Shown: positions 17,352 to 24,901 of the stretch, in pieces
Layout of the letters: every line of letters starts with the position of its first letter
Numbering within the stretch: the first letter of the stretch is position 1
Assembly (NCBI GenBank): GCA_018813505.1
Contig: JAHJBM010000023.1
Span: forward strand, 1-33,071
Length of the DNA: 33,071 nt
From: Microcaldota archaeon
Lineage (GTDB): Archaea; Micrarchaeota; Micrarchaeia; Anstonellales; Bilamarchaeaceae
Direction: 5' to 3'
Notes under the pieces: model-generated
Databases searched by the model: none
What the model was told of the DNA's origin: nothing
The model's input: the letters and a program-made list of their open reading frames with translations, nothing else
Program-made: the position numbers and the translations under genes

Positions 17352-17361
17352 ACTTTATATA
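17352..17361 (+). promoter_or_regulatory. TATA-like box of rps10
   Basis: ACTTTATATA would start transcription near 17384, only a few bases before the first strand of the structured leader at 17391. It is the best TATA match upstream of rps10; a second AT-rich stretch at 17507-17521 lies too close to the ATG. Confidence 0.55.
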
Positions 17362-17390
17362 CCTTTGTCAACTACATTAATCTCACAAGC

Positions 17391-17468
17391 TTGGAACGAC
17401 CAATAGAACGGCTTTCCGTTCTATGGTCCATTGATCGTTGCAACGATCAATTGGACAAATCGTTCCAG
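17391..17468 (+). ncRNA. Three-way-junction element in the rps10 leader (copy A)
   Basis: P1 pairs TGGAACGA (17392-17399) with TCGTTCCA (17460-17467). P2 (17400-17426) is CC, one unpaired A, ATAGAACGG, loop CTTT, CCGTTCTAT, GG. P3 (17428-17454) is CC, an 8-bp-plus stem around GATCGTT...AACGATC, with one unpaired T before the closing TGG. All three stems are nearly perfect. The same layout, with compensatory base changes, occurs at 29556-29630. It starts just after the predicted transcription start, so it should be at the 5' end of the rps10 message. It matches no RNA family I recognise; a DNA-level role as cruciform or mobile repeat is the main alternative. Confidence 0.6.
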
Positions 17469-17469
17469 A

Positions 17470-17506
17470 TTGTCGCACAATAAATTTTGGATTTATAGTA
17501 CGACAA
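17470..17506 (+). promoter_or_regulatory. Second leader hairpin before rps10
   Basis: TTGTCG pairs with CGACAA, then AC/GT and ATAAAT/ATTTAT around a TTTGG loop, with two single mismatches: 14 bp in all. It leaves the GAGGT ribosome binding site (17525-17529) free. It is absent from the rtcA copy of the three-way element. Confidence 0.5.
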
Positions 17507-17534
17507 ATTTTATTATATTGTTTAGAGGTATTAC

Positions 17535-17840
17535 ATGACAATGGTAAGAATCAGACTAAGCGGAGAGGATCCAAATGCACTTGACAACGTAGTGTCACAA
17601 ATAAAAAATCTCGCAGACGCTCTTAATATGACGTTCATGGGCCCAGTGAGACTCCCGAGAGAAAAGAGGGAGATAGCGTGCAGAAGAACCCCATGCGGTG
17701 ATGGTACTGATACTTACGAGCACTGGGAAAAAAGAATTCATAAAAGACTTTGTAATGTCGAAGGCGATGAAAAATACATCAAACAGATCCTGAAGGTAAA
17801 GGTACCTGCAAATGTATTTGTAAAACTATCCATCAGCTGA
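17535..17840 (+). CDS. rps10: Ribosomal protein uS10
   Basis: 101 residues, the normal archaeal length. The archaeal uS10 pattern is clear: VRIRLSGEDPNALDNVV at the start, FMGPVRLPREKREI in the loop that reaches into the 30S head, and YEHWEKRIHKRL later, ending in VPANVFVKLSI. Part of the 30S subunit near the decoding head. In most archaea it follows the EF-1A gene; here it stands alone behind a TATA box and a 150-nt structured leader. GAGGT lies five bases before ATG 17535; ATG 17541 is an alternative. Confidence 0.95.
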   Translation: MTMVRIRLSGEDPNALDNVVSQIKNLADALNMTFMGPVRLPREKREIACRRTPCGDGTDTYEHWEKRIHKRLCNVEGDEKYIKQILKVKVPANVFVKLSIS

Positions 17841-17904
17841 GATACACCAAAGCAAATCATAACTATTTCTAGTATTTTTTATTGTGCTATAAAGAGTTAG
17901 TAGT

Positions 17905-18009
17905 TTTCATTGTACTATACAAAGTGCAATGAAATTTTTGAAAGCTATGACGCTTTCAATTCTTTTCACTGCAAACTCCAAACATTTTGAAATTCACAAA
18001 GAATTTCAA
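17905..18009. repeat. Three hairpins between rps10 and the convergent 2-TM gene
   Basis: Hairpin one is TTTCATTGTAC/GTGCAATGAAA (17905-17934, 11 bp with one G-T). Hairpin two is TTGAAAGC/GCTTTCAA (17938-17959). Hairpin three is TTGAAATTC/GAATTTCAA (17987-18009), followed by TTCTTTTTATT. They lie between two convergent genes and may protect or end both transcripts. They do not share the CC...GG pattern of the three-way element upstream of rps10. Confidence 0.5.
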
Positions 18010-18042
18010 TTCTTTTTATTATTGACATTAGTGGCAACCAGA

Positions 18043-18336
18043 TTATGATTTCTTTATTCTTTTAAGTGTAAAGTTCCCACAACGGGGTTTTGCACGATCA
18101 TTTTTTGAAACGCATGACTTAAGGAATGAATATGCGATATACCAAAGACCAACAAAAGACAGGATTATACCTATGATTAATGGTATGGCTATGGCACCTA
18201 AGCCAAGCAATAATGTCAGTAGCGCCAGATGTATGCCAAAAACAAACATCAGTGCGATTGCAACTATTCCAATGAACAGAATGATGACAAGTGAAACCAA
18301 TGCAATGGGGGGATCTTCGAGTTTAATATCTTCCAT
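18043..18336 (-). CDS. Small membrane protein, 2-3 TM
   Basis: 97 residues. Two or three hydrophobic helices span about residues 12-68, with an acidic N-terminus (MEDIKLEDPP) and a strongly basic, Cys-containing tail (SCVSKNDRAKPRCGNF, then KRIKKS). No family recognised. It starts three bases after the stop of the AIM24-like gene and is surely co-transcribed with it, so a membrane partner for that protein is possible. The tail is predicted cytosolic by the positive-inside rule. Confidence 0.6.
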   Translation of the reverse strand: MEDIKLEDPPIALVSLVIILFIGIVAIALMFVFGIHLALLTLLLGLGAIAIPLIIGIILSFVGLWYIAYSFLKSCVSKNDRAKPRCGNFTLKRIKKS

Positions 18337-18339
18337 ATG

Positions 18340-19023
18340 TTAGCCACCTCTCGGGAGATACGGTAGAAGTTTTCTTACAAGACTGCTTGCGGGCATTGTC
18401 TGAAGCCATACTTTTCCAGGACCTTCGAGCGTTGCAAGGAAAAGACCTTCGCCACCGAAAATGATATTCTTAACGCCTTTGACCATTTCTATGTCGTATT
18501 TTACAGTAGTTTCAAACATGGCAATAGAACCAGTGTCAACCTTTAGTTTTTCACCGGCTTTTAAATCCATCTCGAATACTTCTCCATCTATTTCAACAAA
18601 CGCATTGCCAGTACCAGTTAGTTTCTGAAGAAGAAATCCTTCGCCACCAAATAAACCAATACCTAGCTTTTTCCTGAATATTGTTTCCAGATTAACGCTC
18701 ATTTCTGCAGCAAGAAACGCATCTTTTTGACATATGATTTCTTTTCCTGGACCGATTTTAAGTGGAAGTATTTTACCTGGAAATGATGGGGTAAATGACA
18801 CCATACCCTTACCTGATTCGCTTTTGAACCTGACCATGAAAAGTGACTCACCAGTAAATACCCTTCCAATACCTGCACCAAGACCGCCACGCATATACGA
18901 TTCCATTTTAACATTATCACTCATCCAGGACATGGCACCTGCTTCGGCATATATTTCGTCACTGCCATCTAGCTCAAAACTAAGCAATTGCATTATTTCT
19001 CCTTCGATTTTGGATTTCATCAT
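18340..19023 (-). CDS. AIM24/TIGR00266-family protein
   Basis: About 227 residues from the double ATG at 19018-19023. The beta-rich fold of the AIM24 (TIGR00266) family shows in its repeated Gly-rich motifs: EIYAEAGAMSWMSDNV, GGLGAGIGRVFTGESLFM, GIGLFGGEGFLLQKLTGTG and NIIFGGEGLFLATLEGPGKV. Family members are widespread in bacteria and archaea; the mitochondrial AIM24 helps organise the inner membrane, but no prokaryotic function is settled. GGTGG lies three bases before the first ATG. The tracked start at 19125 is too far upstream, with no ribosome binding site. It is followed directly by a small membrane protein. Confidence 0.85.
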   Translation of the reverse strand: MMKSKIEGEIMQLLSFELDGSDEIYAEAGAMSWMSDNVKMESYMRGGLGAGIGRVFTGESLFMVRFKSESGKGMVSFTPSFPGKILPLKIGPGKEIICQKDAFLAAEMSVNLETIFRKKLGIGLFGGEGFLLQKLTGTGNAFVEIDGEVFEMDLKAGEKLKVDTGSIAMFETTVKYDIEMVKGVKNIIFGGEGLFLATLEGPGKVWLQTMPASSLVRKLLPYLPRGG

Positions 19024-19230
19024 ATACCACCTGAAAATTATATCACATAAAATAAAATACAGAATGAACACACGTGCATATGATAAAAAGCTTTTGTATT
19101 TGATATTTTTCGTTTCATATAACAAATGAATTCCGATTTCGAAACATATTTAAGCCCAACGTCCAAATAATATTTCTACGAATTATAAATTCGAAAGTAT
19201 TATGTTTAGATTTATTCATGAGGTATTAAT

Positions 19231-19344
19231 ATGGGTGCGAAACCAAGAAAATGGAAGAAAAAGAACCGCATGCGCTGGAAATGGGTAAAGAAAAAGCGCA
19301 AAAGATTGAGAAAAAGAATCAAAAGAAGAGTCGGCGAACTTTAA
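19231..19344 (+). CDS. rpl41e: eL41-like tiny ribosomal protein (not in ORF track)
   Basis: 37 residues, nearly all Lys, Arg and Trp. The stretch MRWKWVKKKRKRLRKRIKRR aligns well with the eukaryotic and archaeal eL41 pattern (M-R-x-K-W-x-K-K-R-x-R-R-L-K-R). eL41 is a single helix bridging the two ribosomal subunits. A GAGGT ribosome binding site lies six bases before ATG 19231. Translation could also start at the internal ATG 19273, giving the bare 23-residue eL41 helix. It lies just upstream of the uL1-uL10-P1 cluster. Too short for most gene callers. Confidence 0.65.
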   Translation: MGAKPRKWKKKNRMRWKWVKKKRKRLRKRIKRRVGEL

Positions 19345-19360
19345 CGGTGAATTAGAGAGA

Positions 19361-19368
19361 TTTATAAG
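19361..19368 (+). promoter_or_regulatory. TATA-like box of the uL1 operon
   Basis: TTTATAAG would start transcription near 19392, leaving a leader of about 70 nt. The leader contains a CCGGAAACTGGAAG word (19429-19442) of the type repeated elsewhere in the window and an AGGAGG ribosome binding site at 19445-19450. Confidence 0.4.
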
Positions 19369-19460
19369 GATAACTAATCATAAATCTTTTACCCGTAATT
19401 ACTACTTTCAATGTAATGGGCATCCAAAACCGGAAACTGGAAGTAGGAGGGCTGATTTAT

Positions 19461-20096
19461 ATGGATAAAAACAAATTACTTAATGCCATAAACAAGGCTT
19501 TGGAAGAAAAAGGAAAGAGAAAATTCAAGCAAAGCGTGGAGATAATCATAAGTATGAAAGGTATTGATTTCTCCAAGAGCGAGAACAGGCTTAACCTAGA
19601 TATAATACTGCCAAAAGGAAAAGGTGGAAAGGAACTCAAGTGTGCAGTATTTGCAGAACAGGAAATAGCTGAAAAGGCAAAGAAAGCAGGTGCTGATCTA
19701 ATAATTACCCCGGCAGAGATACCTTCATATGCAGACAAAACAAAGGCAGGAGAACTTGCAGAAAATTATTTTACACTTGCGCAACCAAACCTGATGGGTG
19801 CGGTCGCAAAGTCTTTGGGTCAGTACCTTGGTAAAAGAGGTAAACTACCAAAACCAATTATTGGCGGAGATATCAAAGATATAATAGCGAAATCAAAGAA
19901 TTCTGTAAGAATTGTATCAAAAGGAAAATATCTTCCTGTTGCACAGGCACTTATAGGCACAGAGGTAATGACGGCAGATGATTTGCTCGATAATGCAGAA
20001 ATTGTTTATGATGCAGTGAAGAGCAAGGTGCATGAGAGCAACATAAGATCGGTTTACGTAAAGCTTACTATGGGTAAGCCTGCAAAGGTAGGGTGA
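19461..20096 (+). CDS. rpl1: Ribosomal protein uL1
   Basis: 211 residues from ATG 19461, normal for archaeal uL1. Part of the mobile L1 stalk of the 50S subunit that guides tRNA out of the E site. Typical blocks: FKQSVEIIISMKGIDF at the start, PNLMGAVAKSLGQYLGKRGKLPKP in the middle domain, and VYVKLTMGKPAKVG at the end. The tracked start (19416) would add residues from a repeat-like leader; AGGAGG ten bases before ATG 19461 sets the real start. In methanogens uL1 represses its own operon by binding the message; no clear copy of that site was identified here. uL11, often first in this cluster, is absent. Confidence 0.95.
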   Translation: MDKNKLLNAINKALEEKGKRKFKQSVEIIISMKGIDFSKSENRLNLDIILPKGKGGKELKCAVFAEQEIAEKAKKAGADLIITPAEIPSYADKTKAGELAENYFTLAQPNLMGAVAKSLGQYLGKRGKLPKPIIGGDIKDIIAKSKNSVRIVSKGKYLPVAQALIGTEVMTADDLLDNAEIVYDAVKSKVHESNIRSVYVKLTMGKPAKVG

Positions 20097-20100
20097 TCAT

Positions 20101-20985
20101 ATGGTTTACATTGTAGATACTAACAAAAAAGCAGTGAAAAAGAAAATAGAACAGGTAACCAGTACAATCAAAGATATAGAAAATTACAAGACGGTTGCAT
20201 TGCTCAGATTGCGCAAATTACCAGATGCATTACTCCAATCACTGAGAAAAAAGATACGATCAGATGGAGGCAAATTACTGGTATTAAAAAAACCAGTGAT
20301 AAGCAGAGTACTCCTGTCAAATAAGAAACTTGCAGAAAAGGTTTCGGAATGTGACAGTCCAGTGGCTTTGATACTTACAAACACGTCCCCGTATGAACTA
20401 AATCAGTTCTTTAAACAACACAAGAAAAAGAGAGCAGCAAAGATCGGAGACGTGGCAAACGCAGATATCGTAGTACCTGAGGGTGAAACAGACCTTGCAC
20501 CAGGACCCGCATTGTCAGAACTTAAGGCAGGCGGACTCAATGTCCAGATAAAAGGCGGAAAAATAGTGGTTGCAAGAGAGAGCACAGTTGCTAAGAAAGG
20601 CGAAGCAATAACTGAACCAAAGGTAAAGGCACTGAAAACCCTAGGAGTTATGCCATTTGAGATAGCCGCAAGTATGATATTTGGATTTGATGGCGAATAT
20701 ATCTATAGCAGTGAACTATTAGATATGGGCGATACGATCGACTCTGATCTTACGGCCAGTATATCTCAGGCAATGAATATTTCAATAAACGCAGGATATC
20801 CATGCGAGCAGAACATAAATATGCTCCTTGGCAAAGCAGCCATGCAATCATTGAATCTTGCCTTGAACGCTGATATTTATTCCTCAAGCTCGATAGAGCA
20901 GCTTCTCTCCTCTGCATTAAGGCAGGGGTTGGCTCTTGAAAGCATTGCACCGAAAGGGCAAACTGAGGAAGAGAAAAAAGAATAG
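20101..20985 (+). CDS. rplP0: Ribosomal protein uL10 (P0), short C-terminus
   Basis: 294 residues. The base of the ribosomal stalk: the N-terminal domain binds rRNA (LPDALLQSLRKKIRSDGGKLLVLKK) and the C-terminal helices (about 215-280) carry the stalk dimers. Three such helical stretches are visible, beginning LTASISQAMNISINAGYP. The protein then stops with APKGQTEEEKKE and lacks the acidic tail ending in GLxxLFG that archaeal P0 usually shares with P1. The ribosome binding site GGTGA overlaps the uL1 stop. Next is P1, 21 nt on. Confidence 0.93.
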   Translation: MVYIVDTNKKAVKKKIEQVTSTIKDIENYKTVALLRLRKLPDALLQSLRKKIRSDGGKLLVLKKPVISRVLLSNKKLAEKVSECDSPVALILTNTSPYELNQFFKQHKKKRAAKIGDVANADIVVPEGETDLAPGPALSELKAGGLNVQIKGGKIVVARESTVAKKGEAITEPKVKALKTLGVMPFEIAASMIFGFDGEYIYSSELLDMGDTIDSDLTASISQAMNISINAGYPCEQNINMLLGKAAMQSLNLALNADIYSSSSIEQLLSSALRQGLALESIAPKGQTEEEKKE

Positions 20986-21006
20986 AATGATATTGAGGTG
21001 AAAATT

Positions 21007-21312
21007 ATGACTAAGGTAGACCCATATTTGCACGCTGTGCTTCTTTTGCACGGAGCTGGTAAGGAAGTTAGTAAGGAAAATATTATTGCTGTAATAAAGG
21101 CAAGTGGCGCAGAGGCAGACGATGCCAAAGCAAAAGTACTTGCTGAAGCAGTAAAAGGAGCAAACTTTGATGATCTGTTAAAACAGGCAGTAGCAGCTCC
21201 AGTCGCAGCAGCACCTGCAGCAAGCGCTCCAAAGAAAGAGGAAGTTAAGGAAGAAGATACCGGAAAGAAAGAAGAGCAGGCCGCTGAAGGTCTTGCAAGC
21301 TTATTCGGTTGA
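21007..21312 (+). CDS. rpl12: Ribosomal stalk protein P1 (archaeal L12)
   Basis: 101 residues. The N-terminal dimer domain reads YLHAVLLLHGAGKEVSKENI, followed by an Ala/Pro hinge, a Lys/Glu-rich stretch and the factor-binding end EGLASLFG. Dimers sit on uL10 and recruit translation factors. The start is ATG 21007, six bases after GAGGTGA; the tracked GTG at 20998 is part of that site. Last gene of the uL1-uL10-P1 operon. Confidence 0.95.
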   Translation: MTKVDPYLHAVLLLHGAGKEVSKENIIAVIKASGAEADDAKAKVLAEAVKGANFDDLLKQAVAAPVAAAPAASAPKKEEVKEEDTGKKEEQAAEGLASLFG

Positions 21313-21313
21313 A

Positions 21314-21345
21314 TTTTATAGCTTTATTTATTTTTTATTATTTTA
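21314..21345 (+). terminator. T-rich terminator of the uL1-uL10-P1 operon
   Basis: Several T tracts, including TTTATTTATTTTTTATTATT, begin right after the P1 stop, the usual archaeal termination signal. Confidence 0.55.
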
Positions 21346-21414
21346 TTTTCACAATGTGCTTTTTATAATTACATAAATTGAAAACTCACCTAATTGAAGA
21401 TCAGGTTCTGACAT

Positions 21415-21448
21415 TATATGTTTCTGATATTTCAATCTGAAACATATA
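21415..21448. promoter_or_regulatory. 10-bp inverted repeat abutting a TATA box
   Basis: TATATGTTTC (21415-21424) and GAAACATATA (21439-21448) form perfect arms with a 14-nt spacer. The right arm ends exactly where TTTATATATA (21449-21458) begins, about 28 nt before ATG 21482. This is a likely operator for the following gene; binding there would cover the TFB contact site. Confidence 0.5.
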
Positions 21449-21481
21449 TTTATATATAGTACCACACACATTTATTGATAT

Positions 21482-21784
21482 ATGGGTAACAGAGAAAGAG
21501 GTAAAGTACCAAAAGGCAGACATAGAAAACTGCACGAACTACATAGGAACGGGAGTTGTGGTAGTGAAACATCTAAACCACATAGAACAATGCAAACGCC
21601 AATGAACAGGAACAAAACTCAGGCTAAACAATATGCACCATTAACAGAAAATCTGAGAAGAATACACCACAATCCAACAGACGCACGTAAATTTGACCCG
21701 AGTGGAAATGAACGCATTACAAGGGTTTTAATGGCAAAAATGAATTATATACGAGCAACTAGAGACCTGCCTTTATTGGATTGA
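21482..21784 (+). CDS. Hypothetical small basic protein
   Basis: 100 residues, rich in Arg, Lys, His and Asn, with no hydrophobic core helix. The start GNRERGKVPKGRHRKLHELH suggests a nucleic-acid-binding or disordered N-terminal half. The second half (YAPLTENLRRIHHN, then RVLMAKMNYIRATRDLP) may fold into two helices. No family recognised. A strong TATA box and a flanking inverted repeat give it its own, probably regulated, leaderless transcript. Confidence 0.5.
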   Translation: MGNRERGKVPKGRHRKLHELHRNGSCGSETSKPHRTMQTPMNRNKTQAKQYAPLTENLRRIHHNPTDARKFDPSGNERITRVLMAKMNYIRATRDLPLLD

Positions 21785-21829
21785 GAGTATAATGATAAGC
21801 TATTTATTTCTACTATTGTTTACTACAGT

Positions 21830-22759
21830 ATGCACAAAGATGTAAAAAAGATAATCAAAGATATAAAATCGCTTAAAGTACAGGGCGCACGCAACGTTGC
21901 CAGGATTGCTATAGACTGCTTATCAATAACAGTAAAAAATTCAAAAACCAAAAATCCACGCGCGCTTTATAGGGAACTGAGAGAAACGTCAGACAAACTC
22001 ATAGCCAGCAGACCGACAGAACCAATGATGCGAAACATGATTGAAAAGGCCAATCACTATGCTTTTGACAGAAAGACAAGTGCAAAAAATATTGTACAGT
22101 TGAAAAAGACCCTTGTTACTTATTACGCAACCATGAACAAGAGAACTGATGAGGATGCAAAAAAACTTGCTGAATATGGTGCAAGATTAATCCCCCAAAA
22201 TGCACTTGTACTTACCCATTGCCATTCTTCATCAGTGACAAAGATACTGATAAAAGCAAAAAAAATGCACAAAAAATTCAGCGTAGTGTGTTTTGAGACC
22301 CGTCCAAGATATCAGGGAAGAAAAACTGCTACCGAGCTTGCTAAAGCAGGAATAGATGTGACACTGTCTGTTGATGGCGGCATGAATCTGTATATGAAAA
22401 AAGCCGATATTGTACTCGTTGGTGCAGATTCAATAACCTCGAGAGGAGATTTGATTAATAAAATAGGCACATCCACCCTTGCACACATAGCAAGAATGAA
22501 CGATGTATCTGTATACTGCGCAGCCGAGTTATCAAAATATAGTCCGATGACGATATACGGAACACGGGAAAAAATCGAAGAACGGGATTCAAAAGAGGTC
22601 TGGGAAAATCCACCAAAAGGAGTGAAGATAAGGAATCCGGCATTTGAGGCCACTGCCGCCAAATACATCAATGGATATGTTACAGAACTTGGTGTGATAC
22701 CATGCCAATCGTTTTTTGCAATGGCAACACAGAAACTCGGAATAAAATTATACGAATAA
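21830..22759 (+). CDS. e2b2: Ribose-1,5-bisphosphate isomerase (R15Pi)
   Basis: 309 residues, of the eIF2B-alpha-like isomerase superfamily. It converts ribose 1,5-bisphosphate to ribulose 1,5-bisphosphate. The catalytic Cys lies in LTHCHSSSV (about residue 131) and the catalytic Asp in LVGADSITSRGDLINKIGT (about residue 193); both are the features separating R15Pi from true eIF2B subunits. Next comes AMP phosphorylase. With form III RuBisCO these enzymes route the ribose of AMP to 3-phosphoglycerate. RuBisCO is not in the window. A TATA-like box about 30 nt before the ATG suggests a leaderless transcript. Confidence 0.93.
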   Translation: MHKDVKKIIKDIKSLKVQGARNVARIAIDCLSITVKNSKTKNPRALYRELRETSDKLIASRPTEPMMRNMIEKANHYAFDRKTSAKNIVQLKKTLVTYYATMNKRTDEDAKKLAEYGARLIPQNALVLTHCHSSSVTKILIKAKKMHKKFSVVCFETRPRYQGRKTATELAKAGIDVTLSVDGGMNLYMKKADIVLVGADSITSRGDLINKIGTSTLAHIARMNDVSVYCAAELSKYSPMTIYGTREKIEERDSKEVWENPPKGVKIRNPAFEATAAKYINGYVTELGVIPCQSFFAMATQKLGIKLYE

Positions 22760-22796
22760 AATTAGTATGAATAATACTTATAAGAACGGTGTTTTT

Positions 22797-24359
22797 ATGG
22801 AAGATTATGTAGAAAAACAAACGAAAGAAGTAGATGTATGGAAACTCAAAAAGTACGCGTGCAAAGTGAAACCAATCGATATATACACTGGAAAAAATAT
22901 TATAGTGTTGAATCAGGATGAAGCAAAAGAACACGATATTTACTCGGGTTACAGAACCACTGTAACAATAGACGGAAGACATATGATAGCGCTTGTTGAT
23001 GTGAGTAGAGACCTGGTTAAACCGGGAGAAGTCGGGGTTTTCCTTGACATGATGGAAGCGTTCAAACTTAGGAAAGGTCAGATCGTAAGTGTAATACACA
23101 TGAACAGGCCGGAATCAATAACTTATATAAAGAAAAAACTTGATAAGGGCACACTAAACAACCACGAAGTAAAAATGATTGTTGATGACATAATGCAGAA
23201 TAGATTAAGTGAAGGAGAGATAGCTGCATGGATAAGTGCTGCATATATAAACGGATTTTCAGATGATGAGGTCATCTCACTTGCTCAGGCAACTGTTGAA
23301 TCCGGAGATCAACTCAATCTAGGCAAAAATCCAATACTTGACAAACATTGTATTGGCGGGGTTGCAGGAAACAGAACTACGATGCTAGTTGTACCAATAA
23401 TTGCAGCGGCAGGATTGTACATACCTAAAACATCATCACGATCAATAACCTCTGCATCAGGAACTGCTGATACTATGGAAGTATTGGCAGATGTTACACT
23501 TGGCATGGAAGAACTCCGAGATATTGTAAAAAAAGCAAAGGGCGCTATAGTGTGGGGCGGAGGGATGAAACTCGCACCAGTAGATGACAAATTAATAAAG
23601 ATAAGACATCCACTCAGCCTTGACCCAGAGGGAATGCTACTTGCAAGCATATTGGGCAAGAAAAAGAGCGTTGGAGCCAAATATGTAATAATAGATATAC
23701 CAGTAGGACGTGGAGTTAAAGTACCCTATATAGAACGAGGAAACCAACTTGCCAAGCATTTTATCAAAGTCGGTAGTATGTTAGGTATGAAAGTTGAAGC
23801 TCTCATAACAGATGGATCTGAACCAGTAGGATATGGGATAGGACCTGTGCTTGAGTGTGTAGACGTACTAGATGTTCTTCAGGGGAAAGGACCCGAAGAC
23901 CTCAGACACAAGAGCTTGCTTATGACAGGTAAACTACTCGAACTATGCGGAAAAGTACGCAAGGATGCAGGTTATGATGCGGCACGCAAACTTATTGACA
24001 GTGGTAAAGCTATGGCTAAATTCAGGCAAATAATAGAATTGCAAGGTGGAAATCCAAAAATAAAACAATCAGATTTAGAAATAGGAAAATACACGCACAT
24101 AGTAAGATCTGAACTGAATGGCAGTATTTTCCATATAGATAATAAAGTGATGGCAAAAATAGCAAGGATAGCTGGTGCACCAAGAGATAAAGGTGCAGGA
24201 ATTAAAATAGAGAAATTCCGTGGAGATAGGATCGAGAAAGGAGACGCGTTATTTACCATATATGCCGAAAGTGAAGCAAAACTAGATTATGCACTTAAGG
24301 CACTGAAAGACCTTGAACCGATTGAACTAAGGAAGATGCTACTCGGAACCATGAGATGA
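22797..24359 (+). CDS. deoA: AMP phosphorylase
   Basis: About 520 residues. It splits AMP (also CMP and UMP in studied archaea) with phosphate to a base and ribose 1,5-bisphosphate, the substrate of the isomerase encoded just upstream. The archaeal N-terminal domain (about 1-85) is present, followed by the thymidine-phosphorylase-type core with KHCIGGVAGNRTTM and KTSSRSITSASGTADTMEVL. ATG 22797 is preferred because GGTG lies six bases before it; the tracked ATG 22767 would add ten residues without a ribosome binding site. The two genes form an operon. Confidence 0.94.
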   Translation: MEDYVEKQTKEVDVWKLKKYACKVKPIDIYTGKNIIVLNQDEAKEHDIYSGYRTTVTIDGRHMIALVDVSRDLVKPGEVGVFLDMMEAFKLRKGQIVSVIHMNRPESITYIKKKLDKGTLNNHEVKMIVDDIMQNRLSEGEIAAWISAAYINGFSDDEVISLAQATVESGDQLNLGKNPILDKHCIGGVAGNRTTMLVVPIIAAAGLYIPKTSSRSITSASGTADTMEVLADVTLGMEELRDIVKKAKGAIVWGGGMKLAPVDDKLIKIRHPLSLDPEGMLLASILGKKKSVGAKYVIIDIPVGRGVKVPYIERGNQLAKHFIKVGSMLGMKVEALITDGSEPVGYGIGPVLECVDVLDVLQGKGPEDLRHKSLLMTGKLLELCGKVRKDAGYDAARKLIDSGKAMAKFRQIIELQGGNPKIKQSDLEIGKYTHIVRSELNGSIFHIDNKVMAKIARIAGAPRDKGAGIKIEKFRGDRIEKGDALFTIYAESEAKLDYALKALKDLEPIELRKMLLGTMR

Positions 24360-24401
24360 TATCGGGCAGAATGTTGAATGCTGTAAGTAAGTTGATCAGT
24401 A

Positions 24402-24812
24402 TTACCAGTGTTTAAGCACGATATATGTTTTTGTGTCTGACACTGTTTTTTGTTTTCTTATTTCATCTATTTTTTTATCGATTTCTCCGACAGACGAACC
24501 TGAAACGATGATGCAACAGTCATATTCACCTGCGACTTCATATGCATCATCATGTAATTTCAGCCTCGACAGATCAGCCATCATCTTCTTTGTATCAGAC
24601 TTTGATTTTACCATTATAACTGCGGAATTATAAGAGGAATGTGAAAACTGGATGGTAAACCGCTTTATAGTACCATCCTTGACAAGCCGTTTAATGCGTG
24701 AACGCACCGCCCCCTCAGTTAGACCAAGCGTTTTTGCAATTTCCACATTTGACATGCGTGAGTTTTCTTGAAGGATGCTTAGAAGTTGCTCATCTTTATT
24801 CTTTTTTTTCAT
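24402..24812 (-). CDS. Lrp/AsnC-family transcription regulator
   Basis: 136 residues. An N-terminal HTH (about 17-48, SNVEIAKTLGLTEGAVRSRI) is followed by a RAM domain that usually binds an amino acid and forms octamers. GGTGAT lies just before the ATG. The gene is divergent from a GNAT/M20 operon likely to act on an amino acid. A 17-bp palindrome (24842-24858) overlaps the predicted transcription start, so autoregulation is likely, and a related half-site overlaps the opposite promoter. The effector cannot be named; lysine or a related amino acid would fit the neighbours. Confidence 0.9.
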   Translation of the reverse strand: MKKKNKDEQLLSILQENSRMSNVEIAKTLGLTEGAVRSRIKRLVKDGTIKRFTIQFSHSSYNSAVIMVKSKSDTKKMMADLSRLKLHDDAYEVAGEYDCCIIVSGSSVGEIDKKIDEIRKQKTVSDTKTYIVLKHW

Positions 24813-24841
24813 AGGATCACCATAGATATGAAAGATAATAT

Positions 24842-24858
24842 ATTACGAATATCGTAAT
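24842..24858. promoter_or_regulatory. 17-bp Lrp/AsnC-type operator palindrome
   Basis: ATTACGA-ATA-TCGTAAT, perfect 7-bp arms. It lies about 20 nt downstream of the regulator's TATA-like box (minus strand, 24869-24880) and so overlaps its predicted start. The half-site TTACGAATAT recurs at 24894-24903 on the edge of the divergent TATA box. Confidence 0.65.
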
Positions 24859-24901
24859 TATTTGTAAGAATTTATAAAGATTTCGGAAAATTGTTACGAA
24901 T

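Noticed and set aside
17391-17468. Hammerhead ribozyme or tRNA for the three-way element
   Set aside because: No CTGATGA or GAAA core in the junction, no T-loop or anticodon loop; both copies agree on a different plan.
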